Assembly: GCA_023974075.1 (NCBI GenBank)
Contig: CM043785.1
Span: 19,379,169-19,443,168, forward strand
From: Chaenocephalus aceratus
Taxonomy: Eukaryota; Chordata; Actinopteri; Perciformes; Channichthyidae
DNA length: 64,000 nt
Reading direction: 5' to 3'
The position numbers and the translations under genes were made by a program. Under the pieces are notes generated by a model. The model ran no database searches, was not told the origin of the DNA, and saw nothing but the letters and a program-made list of their open reading frames with translations. This document shows, piece by piece, positions 1 to 14,315 of the stretch (position 1 is the stretch's first letter; each line of letters starts with the position of its first letter).

Positions 1-3195
<3,195 letters not shown>

Positions 3196-4260
3196 AAGCC
3201 CTCAACTCTTCAGCCTCCTTCGCCTCTACAGTGCACTGTGAAGCTTGACGCCTTCCACAACAGAAATATCTTGCTCTATACACCAGCCTCTTTTTGGCTT
3301 TCTGTTAAAGACAAACAATGCAGCAAGTGTTATGCTTCTCTGACCATCCACCAAGACTGCAATAGGATTGGACATGTTTTGATAACATTCGGAATACCCC
3401 AGTTTCTTTTTTCATTCCAGGCTGATAAAACTACACATTTGATACAAAAAAAAGCATGCAGGGGCCACTGTTTTGTCCCATTCCCTGCATTGCTGTGCCT
3501 CTCGTGTAACAACCACACTCTATCTGACAACTGACAAAACTGTAGTTGTTTAACACTGAATCATTTTGTCTAAAGAGGTCCTTAAGAAAATGTTCTGGCA
3601 AAAAAAGTCTTGAGCCGAGTTTTGGTAATCTGTTATTTGCAATGCCAGAGACCCTCTAAAATGTCTTCATGACCTTTTCAGACAGCAAATAGTCTTCTGT
3701 ACAGTTCTTTTTTTATATACGACTTGGATGACGATTGTTAAAAGTGGAGATTGGAGGGTCTCGTAGTTCTCAGCTTTAGTTGTCACCCTGTTCACTCTGA
3801 GGTTTCTGTAATGTATACTCCTGAAACATTGCTAACCTTTATTTGTCATAACCAGCCACACAGCTTCAAGTGTTTAAAGGTTGTGGTTCCTTTATGGTTG
3901 TTTCTGTAATGTGTTATTTCCTGTTTTTAGGTAATTTAAGTATATGAAATGTTTAGTTCCAAACAACAGATATCCATTGTGGAATCAAACGCAGCTCCAC
4001 AGTCGACAATTCAAAAGCAGAAGATATTCAGCAATGGTTCCATTTCTATTTGGGTCCTGAAATAACTTCAGGAGTAGTTGTGCTTTTCTGGAATGCCAAG
4101 TTGTAATTTATCATTTCCTTACTGTGTGAATTGTTTGGGATTAAACTCCTCATATGTTGCACCTAGTTTCAAATCTACTTTTTAGATGTTTTGGTTCATT
4201 TATATGTAACGAGAAAACTTACAAAAATAATAAAAATATTTTTAAAATAAAACGATGTCA
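3196..4260 (+). other. smc3: smc3 3' UTR with poly(A) signals
   Basis: AT-rich sequence follows the smc3 stop without splice signals. Candidate poly(A) signals are ATTAAA at 4140-4145 and two AATAAA hexamers at 4229-4234 and 4246-4251. The 3' end of the transcript is therefore placed by inference near 4260-4280. No repeat was recognised inside. Confidence 0.6.
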
Positions 4261-4887
4261 TGTTTAATAAGGCCACTAAGAGGTGCTGTAACACTGTTAG
4301 TTGACCTCACATTGACCAATACATATTTATACAGTGAGTTATAACAGGGAGTTTAAAGAAATGTATGATGCATTGTTCAAGGGGATTTTACAGAATTGTT
4401 TATTTAAATATTAATCTAAGATGATGTTGCTGACAGTACATTTTGAAAATGCACACAAATATTAATAGATCCTATATAGGATCTAAGCCCGAGGACAAAA
4501 CACCAAATAACATATGTTAAATAGAAACCTAACCTTATTGTCTTCATATCCCATAAGAAACCTACCTGGACATTGTAAAATACAGTAGGCTATATCTCAC
4601 GGAAATTAAAACATAATTATAAAAATATGACTATAGAATAGAAGTAATTTTACTTGATATTTTAAACGGCTATTCAAACCCTTACCCCGCTAATCTATCT
4701 GTCTACAAGTCTCATTTTCTTAAAAGCAAATATACAAAACGCAACACCAACCTTGCGGTCATCATGGTCTACATTACTACGTTTGAAAACTAGAACGATA
4801 TGTAATGATTTGCTTTGTGTATTTTTGGTTGTCTGAATTGTATTGTATTCTGTTTCAAAGCGCTCTCGCTCTCTCTAGTAGCATAGA
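4261..4887. other. intergenic AT-rich DNA, no feature seen
   Basis: No coding potential, RNA gene or recognisable repeat was found between the smc3 poly(A) region and the target duplication of the next hAT-type element. Confidence 0.5.
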
Positions 4888-5511
4888 CTGTATATTAAGG
4901 GTCGACCGATATTCCGCATTTGACCGATAATCTGTATCGGCCTTTTTTTTATCAAATTGCCGATACAACTTTGGCTCTGATGCGGCCGTTTCTCTGGCTG
5001 CAGTCACCACACGATCTGATAGGCTATTACTGAAGTGTCAATCAACACTGAAGATTTTCCGGTCAGGAGCCAGTCAGAGAGGCGCGACCTTCTCAGATTA
5101 CATGCAGCAGCGCCATATAGACTGATGGACTTCCGTTGTCGTAACTCTTCTATCTATATGGCACTGACATGCAGGTGCGAAAGAACGCAGACGTGAGAGG
5201 TTTCTCAATACTCAAATTTCCCCTCCTCGACTCCTCGGTCCTCCAGTAGTGACCCGGAAATGAATTTCAGCGCGCCATTTTGAAGGACATCTCATTTCTC
5301 TAAATGCACATCGAGGACAAGCCCCCAGGAAGTGCGCCGGACTCAGATGGAAATATTCGTGCTGGCCAAACGGCGGTACTGCACATCCGTTTGGTTGCCA
5401 GACCCGGAAACACTTTTTCCCATTGACTTACATGGGGAAAGAATGGTCTGTAACTCGTTGGATAATTTTTTTTAAACTAAATAAACTACCCAGTATGAAC
5501 ACTTGTATAGC

Positions 5512-6700
5512 CAGTGGCGGCCGGCCCATAGGGGCGCCGCCCCACCTCTTGCCAGATACAAAATAAAAAATAAAAATAAAATAAAAAAATATATATTTAA
5601 AAAATATATATTTTAATTTTTAATGAACAAGGTAAATATCATACAATTAGTATCACAAAAATGTATAATCTACAATACAATCTCGTTTAAAATGGTGTTA
5701 CGATGTCTAAAGTTACTGATAAGTCACCTGTTTCCTGCCTGGCCTTGCCCATGGCATTAGTTTATCATTACGGGGCAGAGCCCCCGAGCGAAACAGCAGC
5801 AACCAGCAGCAGGGTTCCCACGGTACCTGGAAAACATGGAAAACATGGAATTAATTTTTTCATTTTCCAGGTATGGAGAAGTCATGGAAACTGAGCAAAA
5901 GTGAACACTTACATGGAAATAGAAATAGTTGTCCTGGAAATTGTTATTGGATGAGGTGTAAAATAGTAATAAAATGAAACTATTGAGCACAGAATTAAGA
6001 TGAGTTTATAAAAACCCTTTACATGTGAACAGCTTTTACTGTAGATAGAAATGGATGATCCCATGTTGTAGAGCATGCTCTTGGCATCCTATATGGTATA
6101 TTGGATGTTGGATTTGATGCAGGCAACTTGGTGATATGGACTTTAAAAGTATAGTTTCGGATTGGTGGACTTCAGGAATAATAACGTTACTCGCGATCTC
6201 AATAGAAGGGTCAAATACATGCATTTCCCAGCCAACACGGGAGCCTTGACATCTACAGTGCAACTTCTTATGCAAGTTTATCCTCAAATGTTAGTAGCTG
6301 TGGTAAACTTGGGTTTATCAACGTTAGTTAGTAAGCAGTGCAATCTTGCTAACTAGCTAGCAACTTGAGTTTGTTTTGAATTTGGATTTGTTAATGATGG
6401 TTAGCAAGCACATGGAGTGCAATCTTGCTAGCCAACATTCAGTTTGCTAACTAACTAGCTAGTGTTGGCTAGCTTGCGTTGCTAGCTAACTACCAATACA
6501 TTTTCACATTAGGCTGTGACATTACTTCTATACTAGTTGACACGAATAGTCTAGTCTTGATACATTTTGTAACATTCATTCTTATATCTACTTTTAGCTA
6601 TTTTGTGATTTTTCGTTTTTTTCTTAAAAAAAATCATACTAGTAAATAGGAACATTTGGGGTGAGACATTTTTGAAAAATCATTGATCATGCCTAGACTG
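5512..6700. other. inner-element interior with a hAT-like end at 5512 and GCTAGC-rich DNA
   Basis: A sequence beginning CAGTGGCGGCCGGCCCATAG at 5512 resembles the outer end of hAT-type elements, but no partner end or 8-bp duplication was found, so it may be a solo end. It is followed by A-rich simple sequence (5560-5620). Positions 6340-6500 are rich in GCTAGC/CTAACTAG motifs. Nothing else is recognisable. Confidence 0.3.
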
Positions 6701-6717
6701 ATATATACATCTATACT

Positions 6718-6946
6718 GTGTATACTGTGTGTTCCTGTGTGTATATATATATATATAGTATATATATATATATATATCTATGTATATATGTGTATATTAG
6801 ATATATGTATATATATATGTGTATATATATATATATAGTATATATATATGTATATGTAGTATTATATATATGTATATATATGTGTATATATCTAGTATAT
6901 CTATACTATATAATATACTCTATTATATAAATCATATACACACGTG

Positions 6947-6978
<32 letters not shown>

Positions 6979-7142
6979 TGTGTGTATATATATATATAGT
7001 GTATATATATATATATGTGTATATATATATATATATGTGTGTGTGTATATATATATATATGTGTGTATATATATATATATGTGTATATAATGTGTCTACT
7101 ATATATATATATATATGTGTATATATATATCTATATATATAT
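6718..7142. repeat. TA-rich compound microsatellite
   Basis: Alternating TA, TATG and TGTATA units run almost without interruption up to the TAGGGATCGACC end of the following element. The apparent Tyr/Ile ORFs across it are translations of simple repeat. Confidence 0.9.
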
Positions 7143-8043
7143 TAGGGATCGACCGATATGGCTTTTTCAAGGCCGATACGATTATCAGTAATCAAGGAGA
7201 CCGATAACCGATATTTGGAACCGATATACATTGCAGTAAAAAAAAAATCTTGGTGTCAAAATGTAAATAACACAAAACTCCAACACAACTCACACAACTT
7301 CTTTGAAATGCATTTAAGCATAGCCTATATTATGTTTAATTAACTTTTAAACATCTTACAACTGGTTTCCTCTCTGTGCCCTTTTCTTTAGTGCAGTCAT
7401 CTGCAATGAGTTAGAGAGACAAGAAGTGGGGCTGCAGGCTGACATGCTTAACTAACATAATGCTTAATTTATTATATCTGTCTATCTAGCATAAAATCCC
7501 AATAAGCTGCTAGCAACTGCAAACACTAGTGCTAGCTAATGTTTTGCAAACTATTAAAAGTGAGGCTATTACAGTAGACCTAACGTTAGTCTAGTAGCCT
7601 CACTTCTAATATTTTGCTAAACATTTGCTAGATACATGTTGGCTAGCTAATTAGCTTCACATATCAACCTGAAAAACTGCGAGGCTCCCCTCGCAGCCCC
7701 TCCCCCCCCCACCACAGTTACTCCGCTGCGAGACGCTGCACGCACCCCCAACTTTGACTGACTTCCCGCATCCCTGTGTAACTGGGAAACTGATAGAATT
7801 GGATCATAAGATCGTGGTGTTTTTGCAACTTCAGCATAGGGGATAGGGATGTTTATTGAACTTCGGTTTAACACATATATGGCTCTGCCGCTCAGCGCTG
7901 CTGCTTGCTTCAGTCTGTGTCTGCGTTCTTTCGCACCTGCCTGTAATCTGAGAAGGTCCCGCCTCTCTGGCTGGCTCCCGCCCGGAAATCTTCAGTAATA
8001 GCCTATCAGATAGCGCTGTGGGCGGGACATTGCTCGTGTACAC
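7143..8043 (+). mobile_element. direct copy 1 of the TAGGGATCGACCGATAT hAT-type element, right end missing
   Basis: The copy starts with the terminal repeat TAGGGATCGACCGATAT at 7143 and runs about 900 bp. It stops at GTGTACACA, where a TA microsatellite begins, so about 130 bp of the right end are missing. It is nearly identical to 8555-9461; the differences I see are one-base insertions/deletions and homopolymer length changes. No transposase is encoded. Confidence 0.8.
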
Positions 8044-8554
8044 ATATACACATATATATATACACATATATATATATATACACATATATATATACATATA
8101 TATATATACACACATATATATAGATATTATATATACACACACACATATATACATATATATATATATACATATATAACATATATACACATATATGGTGTAT
8201 ATATGTATATCACAATATATATACATATAGATATAGACACATATACACACGTGTATATATATATGTGTATATATATATGTGTGTATATATATATGTGTAT
8301 ATATATATGTGTATATATATATATATGTGTGTATATAATATATATATATATGTGTTATATTATAGTGTATATATATATGTGTTATAGATATATATATATA
8401 GATTATAATCTGTGCTTTATTATATGTGTTATATATCTGTGTATCATATATATCTGTGTGTCTATCTATACTATCTCTATGTGTCTGTCTCTCTATATCT
8501 GTGTATCTCTGGTTCTCTGTGTATCTATGTGTCTATATCTATATATCTCTCTAT
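8044..8554. repeat. TA/TATG/TCTG compound microsatellite between the two direct copies
   Basis: The composition matches 6718-7142, grading into TATCTGTG units near 8450-8550. Together with 7143-8043 it forms a duplicated unit of microsatellite plus element. Confidence 0.85.
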
Positions 8555-9590
8555 TAGGGATCGACCGATATGGCTTTTTCAAGGCCGATACCGATTATCA
8601 GTAATCAAGGAGACCGATAACCGATATTTGGAACCGATATACATTTGCAGTAAAAAAAAAAATCTTGGTGTCAAAATGTAGAATAACACAAACTCCAACA
8701 CAACTCAACACAACTTCTTTGAAATGCATTTAAGCATAGCCTATATTATGTTTAATTAACTTTTAAACATCTTACAACTGGTTTCCTCTCTGTGCCCTTT
8801 TCTTTAGTGCAGTCATCTGCAATGAGTTAGAGAGACAAGAAGTGGGGCTGCAGGCTGACATGCTTAACTAACAATAATGCTTAATTTATTATATCTGTCT
8901 ATCTAGCATAAAATCCCAATAAGCTGCTAGCAACTGCAAAACACTAGTGCTAGCTAATGTTTTGCAAACTATTAAAAGTGAGGCTATTACAGTAGACCTA
9001 ACGTTAGTCTAGTAGCCTCACTTCTAATATTTTGCTAAACATTTGCTAGATACATGTTGGCTAGCTAATTAGCTTCACATATCAACCTGAAAAACTGCGA
9101 GGCTCCCCTCGCAGCCCCTCCCCCCCCACCACAGTTACTCCGCTGCGAGACGCTGCACGCACCCCCAACTTTGACTGACTTCCCGCATCCCTGTGTAACT
9201 GGGAAACTGATAGAATTGGATCATAAGATCGTGGTGTTTTTGCAACTTCAGCATAGGGGATAGGGATGTTTATTGAACTTCGGTTTAACACATATATGGC
9301 TCTGCCGCTCAGCGCTGCTGCTTGCTTCAGTCTGTGTCTGCGTTCTTTCGCACCTGCCTGTAATCTGAGAAGGTCCCGCCTCTCTGGCTGGCTCCCGCCC
9401 GGAAATCTTCAGTAATAGCCTATCAGATAGCGCTGTGGGCGGGACATTGCTCGTGTACACAGAGTGGTGACTGCAGCCAGAGAAACGGCCGCATCAGAGG
9501 CAAAGTTTTATCTGCAATTTGATAAAAAAAAAAAGGCCGATACCGATAATCGGTCAAATGCGGAATATCGGCCCCGATAATCGGCCAAGC
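8555..9590 (+). mobile_element. direct copy 2 of the TAGGGATCGACCGATAT hAT-type element
   Basis: The terminal repeat starts at 8555. The copy continues beyond the point where copy 1 breaks off and reaches the distal part with CCGATAATCGG motifs at about 9535-9590, where the end is degenerate compared with 4896. About 1.04 kb, no transposase. It provides the uninterrupted reference for the outer element's insertion site. Confidence 0.75.
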
Positions 9591-10808
9591 ATTATATGCA
9601 ATAATTCTTTCATGCTAAATGAAGCTCTGTTGGATATCACTAGATCCTGTTACAGCATAATAGAAGTACATAACGATTGATGTGGACATTAGCATAATTA
9701 CTAGCTAGCCGCTAGCTGCTAACTGCATAATAACAAGCCATTACCGGGGCCCTTTCTCATTTCATCAAATCCCCCTCCTCGACTCCTCGGTCCTCCGGTA
9801 GTGACCCGGAAATGAATTTTAGCGCGCCATGTTGAAGGACATCTAATTTCTCTAAATGCACTTCGAGGACCGAGCATCGAAGAGGCTCTCTGGAGGAGCT
9901 ATAACCGAGGATACACTGATGGGTCCTCCACGGTCCTCCACGGCTCCTTCATGGATGCATTTCCGGCAACGGAGATGTTTCAAAGAGTCGTGACGCACGG
10001 CCGGACTTATCTCAGCCAATGACAGCTCTGCATGCATCCCCTGGATATTATTTTATTAACTGCTTTCATCGCGACGCGATGTTTACAGTGAGAACAGCTG
10101 TGAGGTCCGTGCAGAAAGCAGAGCAGTGTGTATAATATATATCACTCAGTATAACAGGCCTACATTACTCTCTGTATTTGCTGTAGTTTAGTAGATATCT
10201 ACAAACAAAGAGTCGATATTTTTCTAAAACCATTTAGTGCTTCACAATAAAATACACAATGGCTGTAGCCTGTTTTAGGAGCTGTAGGTGCGTGTGTGTG
10301 GTGTAGGTGTGTGTGGTACAGTGTGTGCATCGATGCAGCGGACAGACAGGTCTCAGTTGGTTTGGTGTCCTCTGCTTACTTTTAATACTTGTAAATCCAA
10401 CTTTTGGCCCGTAATTTATTTCCCTCATTGTAGCGACCAGAGGGGGGGGGGATATATCCAGTCTCTGATAGTGTTATGTTATGAGTGCTCTGTTTGATTC
10501 TATATTTATATAAATATATACATATATATGTGTGTGTGCGTGTCCGCATCTGTAGCCTGTTATTTTCTCATTATACCGCACTGTGAATGAATCAAAGTAA
10601 ATATATAAGTCATCATGAACACATCTGTCCATCAGACAGAGGGCTGCTGTGCCCCCTGTCATCATTAATGGACGTCTCTTTAAAATGACCGCTCAGAGGA
10701 GAGGAGTTCTCATTTCTCTAACCGCCTGCTGCTCAGTCCTCCGTTCCCATCTCCTGTGGGCGGGACTAAGTATCGAGGAGGGGAAATTTAATAATTGAGA
10801 AACCTCTA
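9591..10808. other. remaining interior and right end of the inner element
   Basis: This holds the second copy of the inner element's left-end sequence (9755-9865), a GCTAGC-rich piece at 9700-9725, a G10 run at 10441, a short TA tract near 10500 and the right inverted repeat to 10808. No gene was recognised. Confidence 0.4.
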
Positions 10809-11448
10809 CAGACTGAAGCAAGCAGCAGCGCTGAGCGGCAGAGCAATACATGTGTTATTTCGAAGGTAAGTCAGTTGAAAGCCGAAGTTGCAAAAACACC
10901 ACGATCTTATGATCCAATTCTATCAGTTTCCCACAGACTGTATATATAAAGGTTTCCCAGTTACACAGGGACGCGGGAAGTCAGTCAGAGTTGGGGGTGC
11001 GTGCAGCGTCTCGCAGCGGAGTAACTGGTACGGAGCACTAGTGTTTTGCAGTTGCTAGCAGTTTATTGGGATTTTATGCTAGATAGACAGGCATTGTTAT
11101 GATATAATAAATTAAGCTTTATTGTTAGTTAAGCATGTCAGCCTGCAGCCCCACTTTTAACTCTGTCTCTCTCTAACTCATTGCAGATGGCTGCACTAAA
11201 GAAAAGGGCACAGAGATGAAACCAGTTGTAAGATGTTTAAAAGTTCATTAAACATAACATATGCTTAAATGCATTTCAAAGAAGTTGTGTTGGAGTTTGT
11301 GTTATTCTACATTTTGACACCAACATTTTCTGATTTTACTGCAAATGTATATCGATTCCAAATATCGGTTATCGGTCTCCTTGATTACTAATAATTGGTA
11401 TCGGTATCGGCCTTGAAAAAGGCATATCGGTCGATCCCTACTGTATAA

Positions 11449-12093
11449 AGCTCTCTAGCCATGAAGAGTTGTATGGTATTAGTTTTGTGTCATCAAGATA
11501 AAGCAACACTTTCTCAGTATGAAAGCGGCACCCTTGCGGCACGTGCGCGTAATTCTCGCGGTAGGTGCGCAGCAGTCTCGCGGAAGTTCTTATTTTTTGT
11601 ACTTAGATTGTGTGGTCTGACCTAAATCTAATGTTTGTTGGCTTTTTATTGATTTATCTTTAAAAGAAATACACGGACAGGCAGCTATACATCTATTTTA
11701 TCAGCAAAATATCAAACTACCCAACCTTTCTACCCTTCTAAAACGATTTCTTTTTTGCTTATATATTTGCTTTTTATTCTACTTACGTGCACAGCTCCCT
11801 AACTATCTTATACATACCTAAACATTTGAAGAATAATGCTCCCTCAAACTCTACGGTCCATTGACACACTCTAGTGGTGTTATTTAGAGATGGACATGAG
11901 TTATTTTTTAAATCCCTTAGTGAGCAAAGTAGAAAACTAGCAACAATGCTTGAGGAGAGATAATTTATCGACTTCTTCCATACAGCATGTATCAAATATT
12001 TGTATCTGTTCTTTTGTTGAGATAGAACTACAGACATAACATACTGTGTTGCTAGAGTGGCCATCATCCCACTGCCTTCTAGTCCCCGCCTCC
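11449..12093. other. unassigned AT-rich DNA between two hAT-type elements
   Basis: No reading frame of interest, RNA gene or repeat boundary was recognised. A CG-rich patch at 11530-11590 contains GCGCGTAATTCTCGCGGTAG-like sequence of unknown origin. Confidence 0.4.
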
Positions 12094-12950
12094 ATCCGAA
12101 CCACTGTTCGAAATGGGGGGGAGCCAGGCTCCCCTAAAGAGGGGGGGAGCTACCCCAGTGGCGGAACTGGGGGTGGCTGGCGTTGCGGTCGGATAGTTTA
12201 AAAATCAGCTCCTAAGTTCTAACCCTATCTCCTATTCCTTGACCTCTGAGTGAAACGTCACGGGGTTAAGGGATTGGAGAATTCAAAAGGACTTAGGAGA
12301 AGAGACTGCGGTACTTTAGAGAATCCGAATGCACTTTCACTATCCGACGTGTTTATGATGCGCCAGCGGACGTCATTTTGTGCGTCTGCTGCTGTGGGGA
12401 AACTATAGTTTTCTATACAGCGGACTACAACATGGATGTTTAATAAGAACGACGGACTCATCTAGAGACTCTGCACCGTGCTCTGATGCTGTTGCTTTGC
12501 TTTATGAACGTGGACAACAGAGAAACATATTCTTCATGACCAAAGTTGGAATTGAAATAAAAAAGGAAAGTGAAACTTATGCTCATCACCACATTAATAC
12601 AAATGATCCCAATACATATGATTGTATGAACTATGAAAAGATCTTAAAATCAATACAAATGTATTTATTATAAACGTTAGTCCTTAACACCTATCACTGT
12701 GTACATCACCATTCAAACATCTTTAAAAGTTGAACAAACCCCACACAGCTCAGTGAAATGTTGACTTTATTTGATCATTTCAGTAAAAACTAACGTTCAT
12801 ATTTCTCTTTTTGATTATAATACTGATCAACGTTCAAAACAAAGCACTTTGGCAACTTACCACATATGTTTTAAAATGCTTAATAAGCACCGTAACTTTC
12901 ATGATATAATTTCTCCGTCATAATCGTTTGTTTCCGTGAACGGCCGACTG

Positions 12951-13075
12951 TTGCCGACTGGAGCCTGCCTGCAGACCTCCACTCTCAGGACACCTCCACT
13001 GTCAGTACAGGAAGTGACGATTCTGACGCGTTTTTTTTCCCGCCCACCGAAGGACTCGTTTGATGGAAGTTTTCA
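12951..13075 (+). repeat. short form of the duplicated Ser/Asp-rich segment
   Basis: This block matches 13472-13655 but lacks two internal expansions, a 30-bp and a 27-bp unit. It shares CTGCCTGCAGACCTCCACTC, GTCAGTACAGGAAGTGACG and the run GACGCG followed by T8. It lies within the hAT-type element. Confidence 0.75.
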
Positions 13076-13453
13076 AATCACAATGGAGACTCATCACGGA
13101 GGTGATGCACTTTGGGTCGGCCTTGGTCAAGCCCTTTTGACCCCCCCAGCCTGGTTCTCGTAAAAGTTTTTCGCTCAAATGACACCATGGAGGAATGTCA
13201 CGGGAGTTGACAGGGGACTCTGCCCGCCTCACGAGTGCCTATTTTCGGACACTTTTTCACTTTTCCCCGGTTTTATTATTTTTTAGGCTATTTCACCCGG
13301 TTTCTACCGGGGACATTGACCATTTTTGTTGCATTTTTCTCCTCCCACTGATCGAATGGCAAACACGACCCACTGTCGGAGGGCCTCCACGCCGGCCCGG
13401 CCTAGTGCCGGTGCTCTGGCGGTCGGTTCCTCCGAACTGCGGGTTCAACTCTG

Positions 13454-13714
13454 ATGGCCAACTCTGATCATGGGAGCCTGCCTGCAGACCTCCACTCTCA
13501 GGACAGTTCCGGTGCAGACCTCCACTCTCAGGACACCTCCACTGTCAGTACAGGAAGTGACGATTCTACTGTCAGTACAGGAAGTGACGATTCTGACGCG
13601 TTTTTTTTCCCCGCCCACCGAAGGACTCGTTTGATGGAAGTTTTCAAATCACCGCGATGCCGGCGCGGTATTGAAAATGTTCATATTGATATTTTTTTAA
13701 CTCTGGCTTTGTAA
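13454..13714 (+). other. 86-codon ORF, coding-like Ser/Thr/Asp-rich segment of unknown origin
   Basis: The frame opens with ATG at 13454 and contains two in-frame internal duplications: ADLHSQD twice and STVSTGSDD twice, followed by DAFFFPAHRRTRLMEVFKSP. Both repeat units are multiples of three (30 and 27 bp), so the frame survives expansion. I do not recognise a family. It may be a captured host exon, a decayed transposase segment, or a chance ORF in a minisatellite. Its position inside a hAT-type element argues against a resident host gene. Confidence 0.3.
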
Positions 13715-13984
13715 TAAAAAATATGGTGAAACGAAAACAGCCAAGCCTTGTAGCTTTTGGATTCACAAGAGGAGTCTAAAACTGACAACGTGAACGGTAC
13801 AACTTTTAGTTGGCCGGCTGTAAGAGGCGTTAAGGTCGAGTTTGACAGCTCCACACAGAGGGCCCTGAAAAAAAAAAAATAGGGCTCCCCCGAAAGCAAA
13901 TGGGTAATTCGAACACTGATCCGAACTATCATCTAGCCACCATCATCAGAGTGCATTCAAAAAGAGACAGATGAGACAGTGGGT

Positions 13985-14052
13985 GTTCTCATTCATAACA
14001 CTCAGTTCGATGTCTCACTATGGGATGCGCCTCATCGCGGAGCAAACAGAAG
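13985..14052 (+). repeat. left DIRS inverted terminal repeat, outer part
   Basis: It begins GTTCTCATTCATAACACTC and passes into TCACTATGGGATGCGCCTC, the reverse complement of the right repeat near 23500-23535. It is cut by the LINE after CAGAAG and resumes at 17528. The first about 45 bp are complementary to the first half of the internal complementary region. Confidence 0.85.
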
Positions 14053-14315
14053 GCAAGGCAAGGCAAGGCAAGTTTATTTATAGAGCACTTTTCAACGCAA
14101 GGCAATTCAAAGTGCTTTACACAAAAAAAAAAAAAAAAAAAAAAAAAAAATGAAAGACATTAAGCATTAAAAAAGAAAAGCTAATCAAATAAACATTAAG
14201 AAAAAAATACATGGATAAAAGTTACAGTGCAGTCTAAAATATAAATAGTTCAATTAAACATTACAAGAAAAAGTACATGGATAAAAGTTACAGTGCAGTT
14301 TAAGATATGAATAGT

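Larger units (their letters stand above)
5193..10808. mobile_element. second DNA element inserted in the hAT-type element
   Basis: The left end (5193 on) and right end (to 10808) are imperfect inverted repeats of about 35 bp sharing AGAGGTTTCTCAAT followed by AAATTTCCCCTCCTCGA. They interrupt the outer element exactly where the intact copy at 9330-9350 reads through. The first 110 bp of the left end recur in direct orientation at about 9755-9865 (GACCCGGAAATGAATTT, then GCGCGCCAT), so the element was duplicated or rearranged internally. No transposase ORF was found. The superfamily is unassigned because no clear target duplication can be read. Confidence 0.5.
4896..11440 (-). mobile_element. 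hAT-type non-autonomous element, interrupted by nested elements
   Basis: The ends match the terminal inverted repeat TARGGRTCGACCGATAT (left from 4896, right ending 11440). They are flanked by CTGTATAT (4888-4895) and CTGTATAA (11441-11448), a 7/8 match to an 8-bp duplication, the hAT signature. The element's own sequence is split into about 4896-5192 and about 10809-11440, roughly 0.93 kb together, in reverse orientation to the related copies at 7143 and 8555. No transposase is present. The remaining 5.6 kb is inserted DNA. Confidence 0.75.
12102..13918. mobile_element. hAT-type non-autonomous element with an internal coding-like segment
   Basis: The ends are CACTGTTCGAA on the left and TTCGAACACTG on the right, flanked by a perfect 8-bp duplication ATCCGAAC (12094-12101 and 13919-13926). 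A repeated block occurs at 12951-13075 and again at 13472-13655. No complete transposase is visible. Confidence 0.8.

Noticed and set aside
6718..8681. Tyr/Ile-rich ORFs over the TA-rich tracts
   Set aside because: Simple-repeat translations without start context or family.
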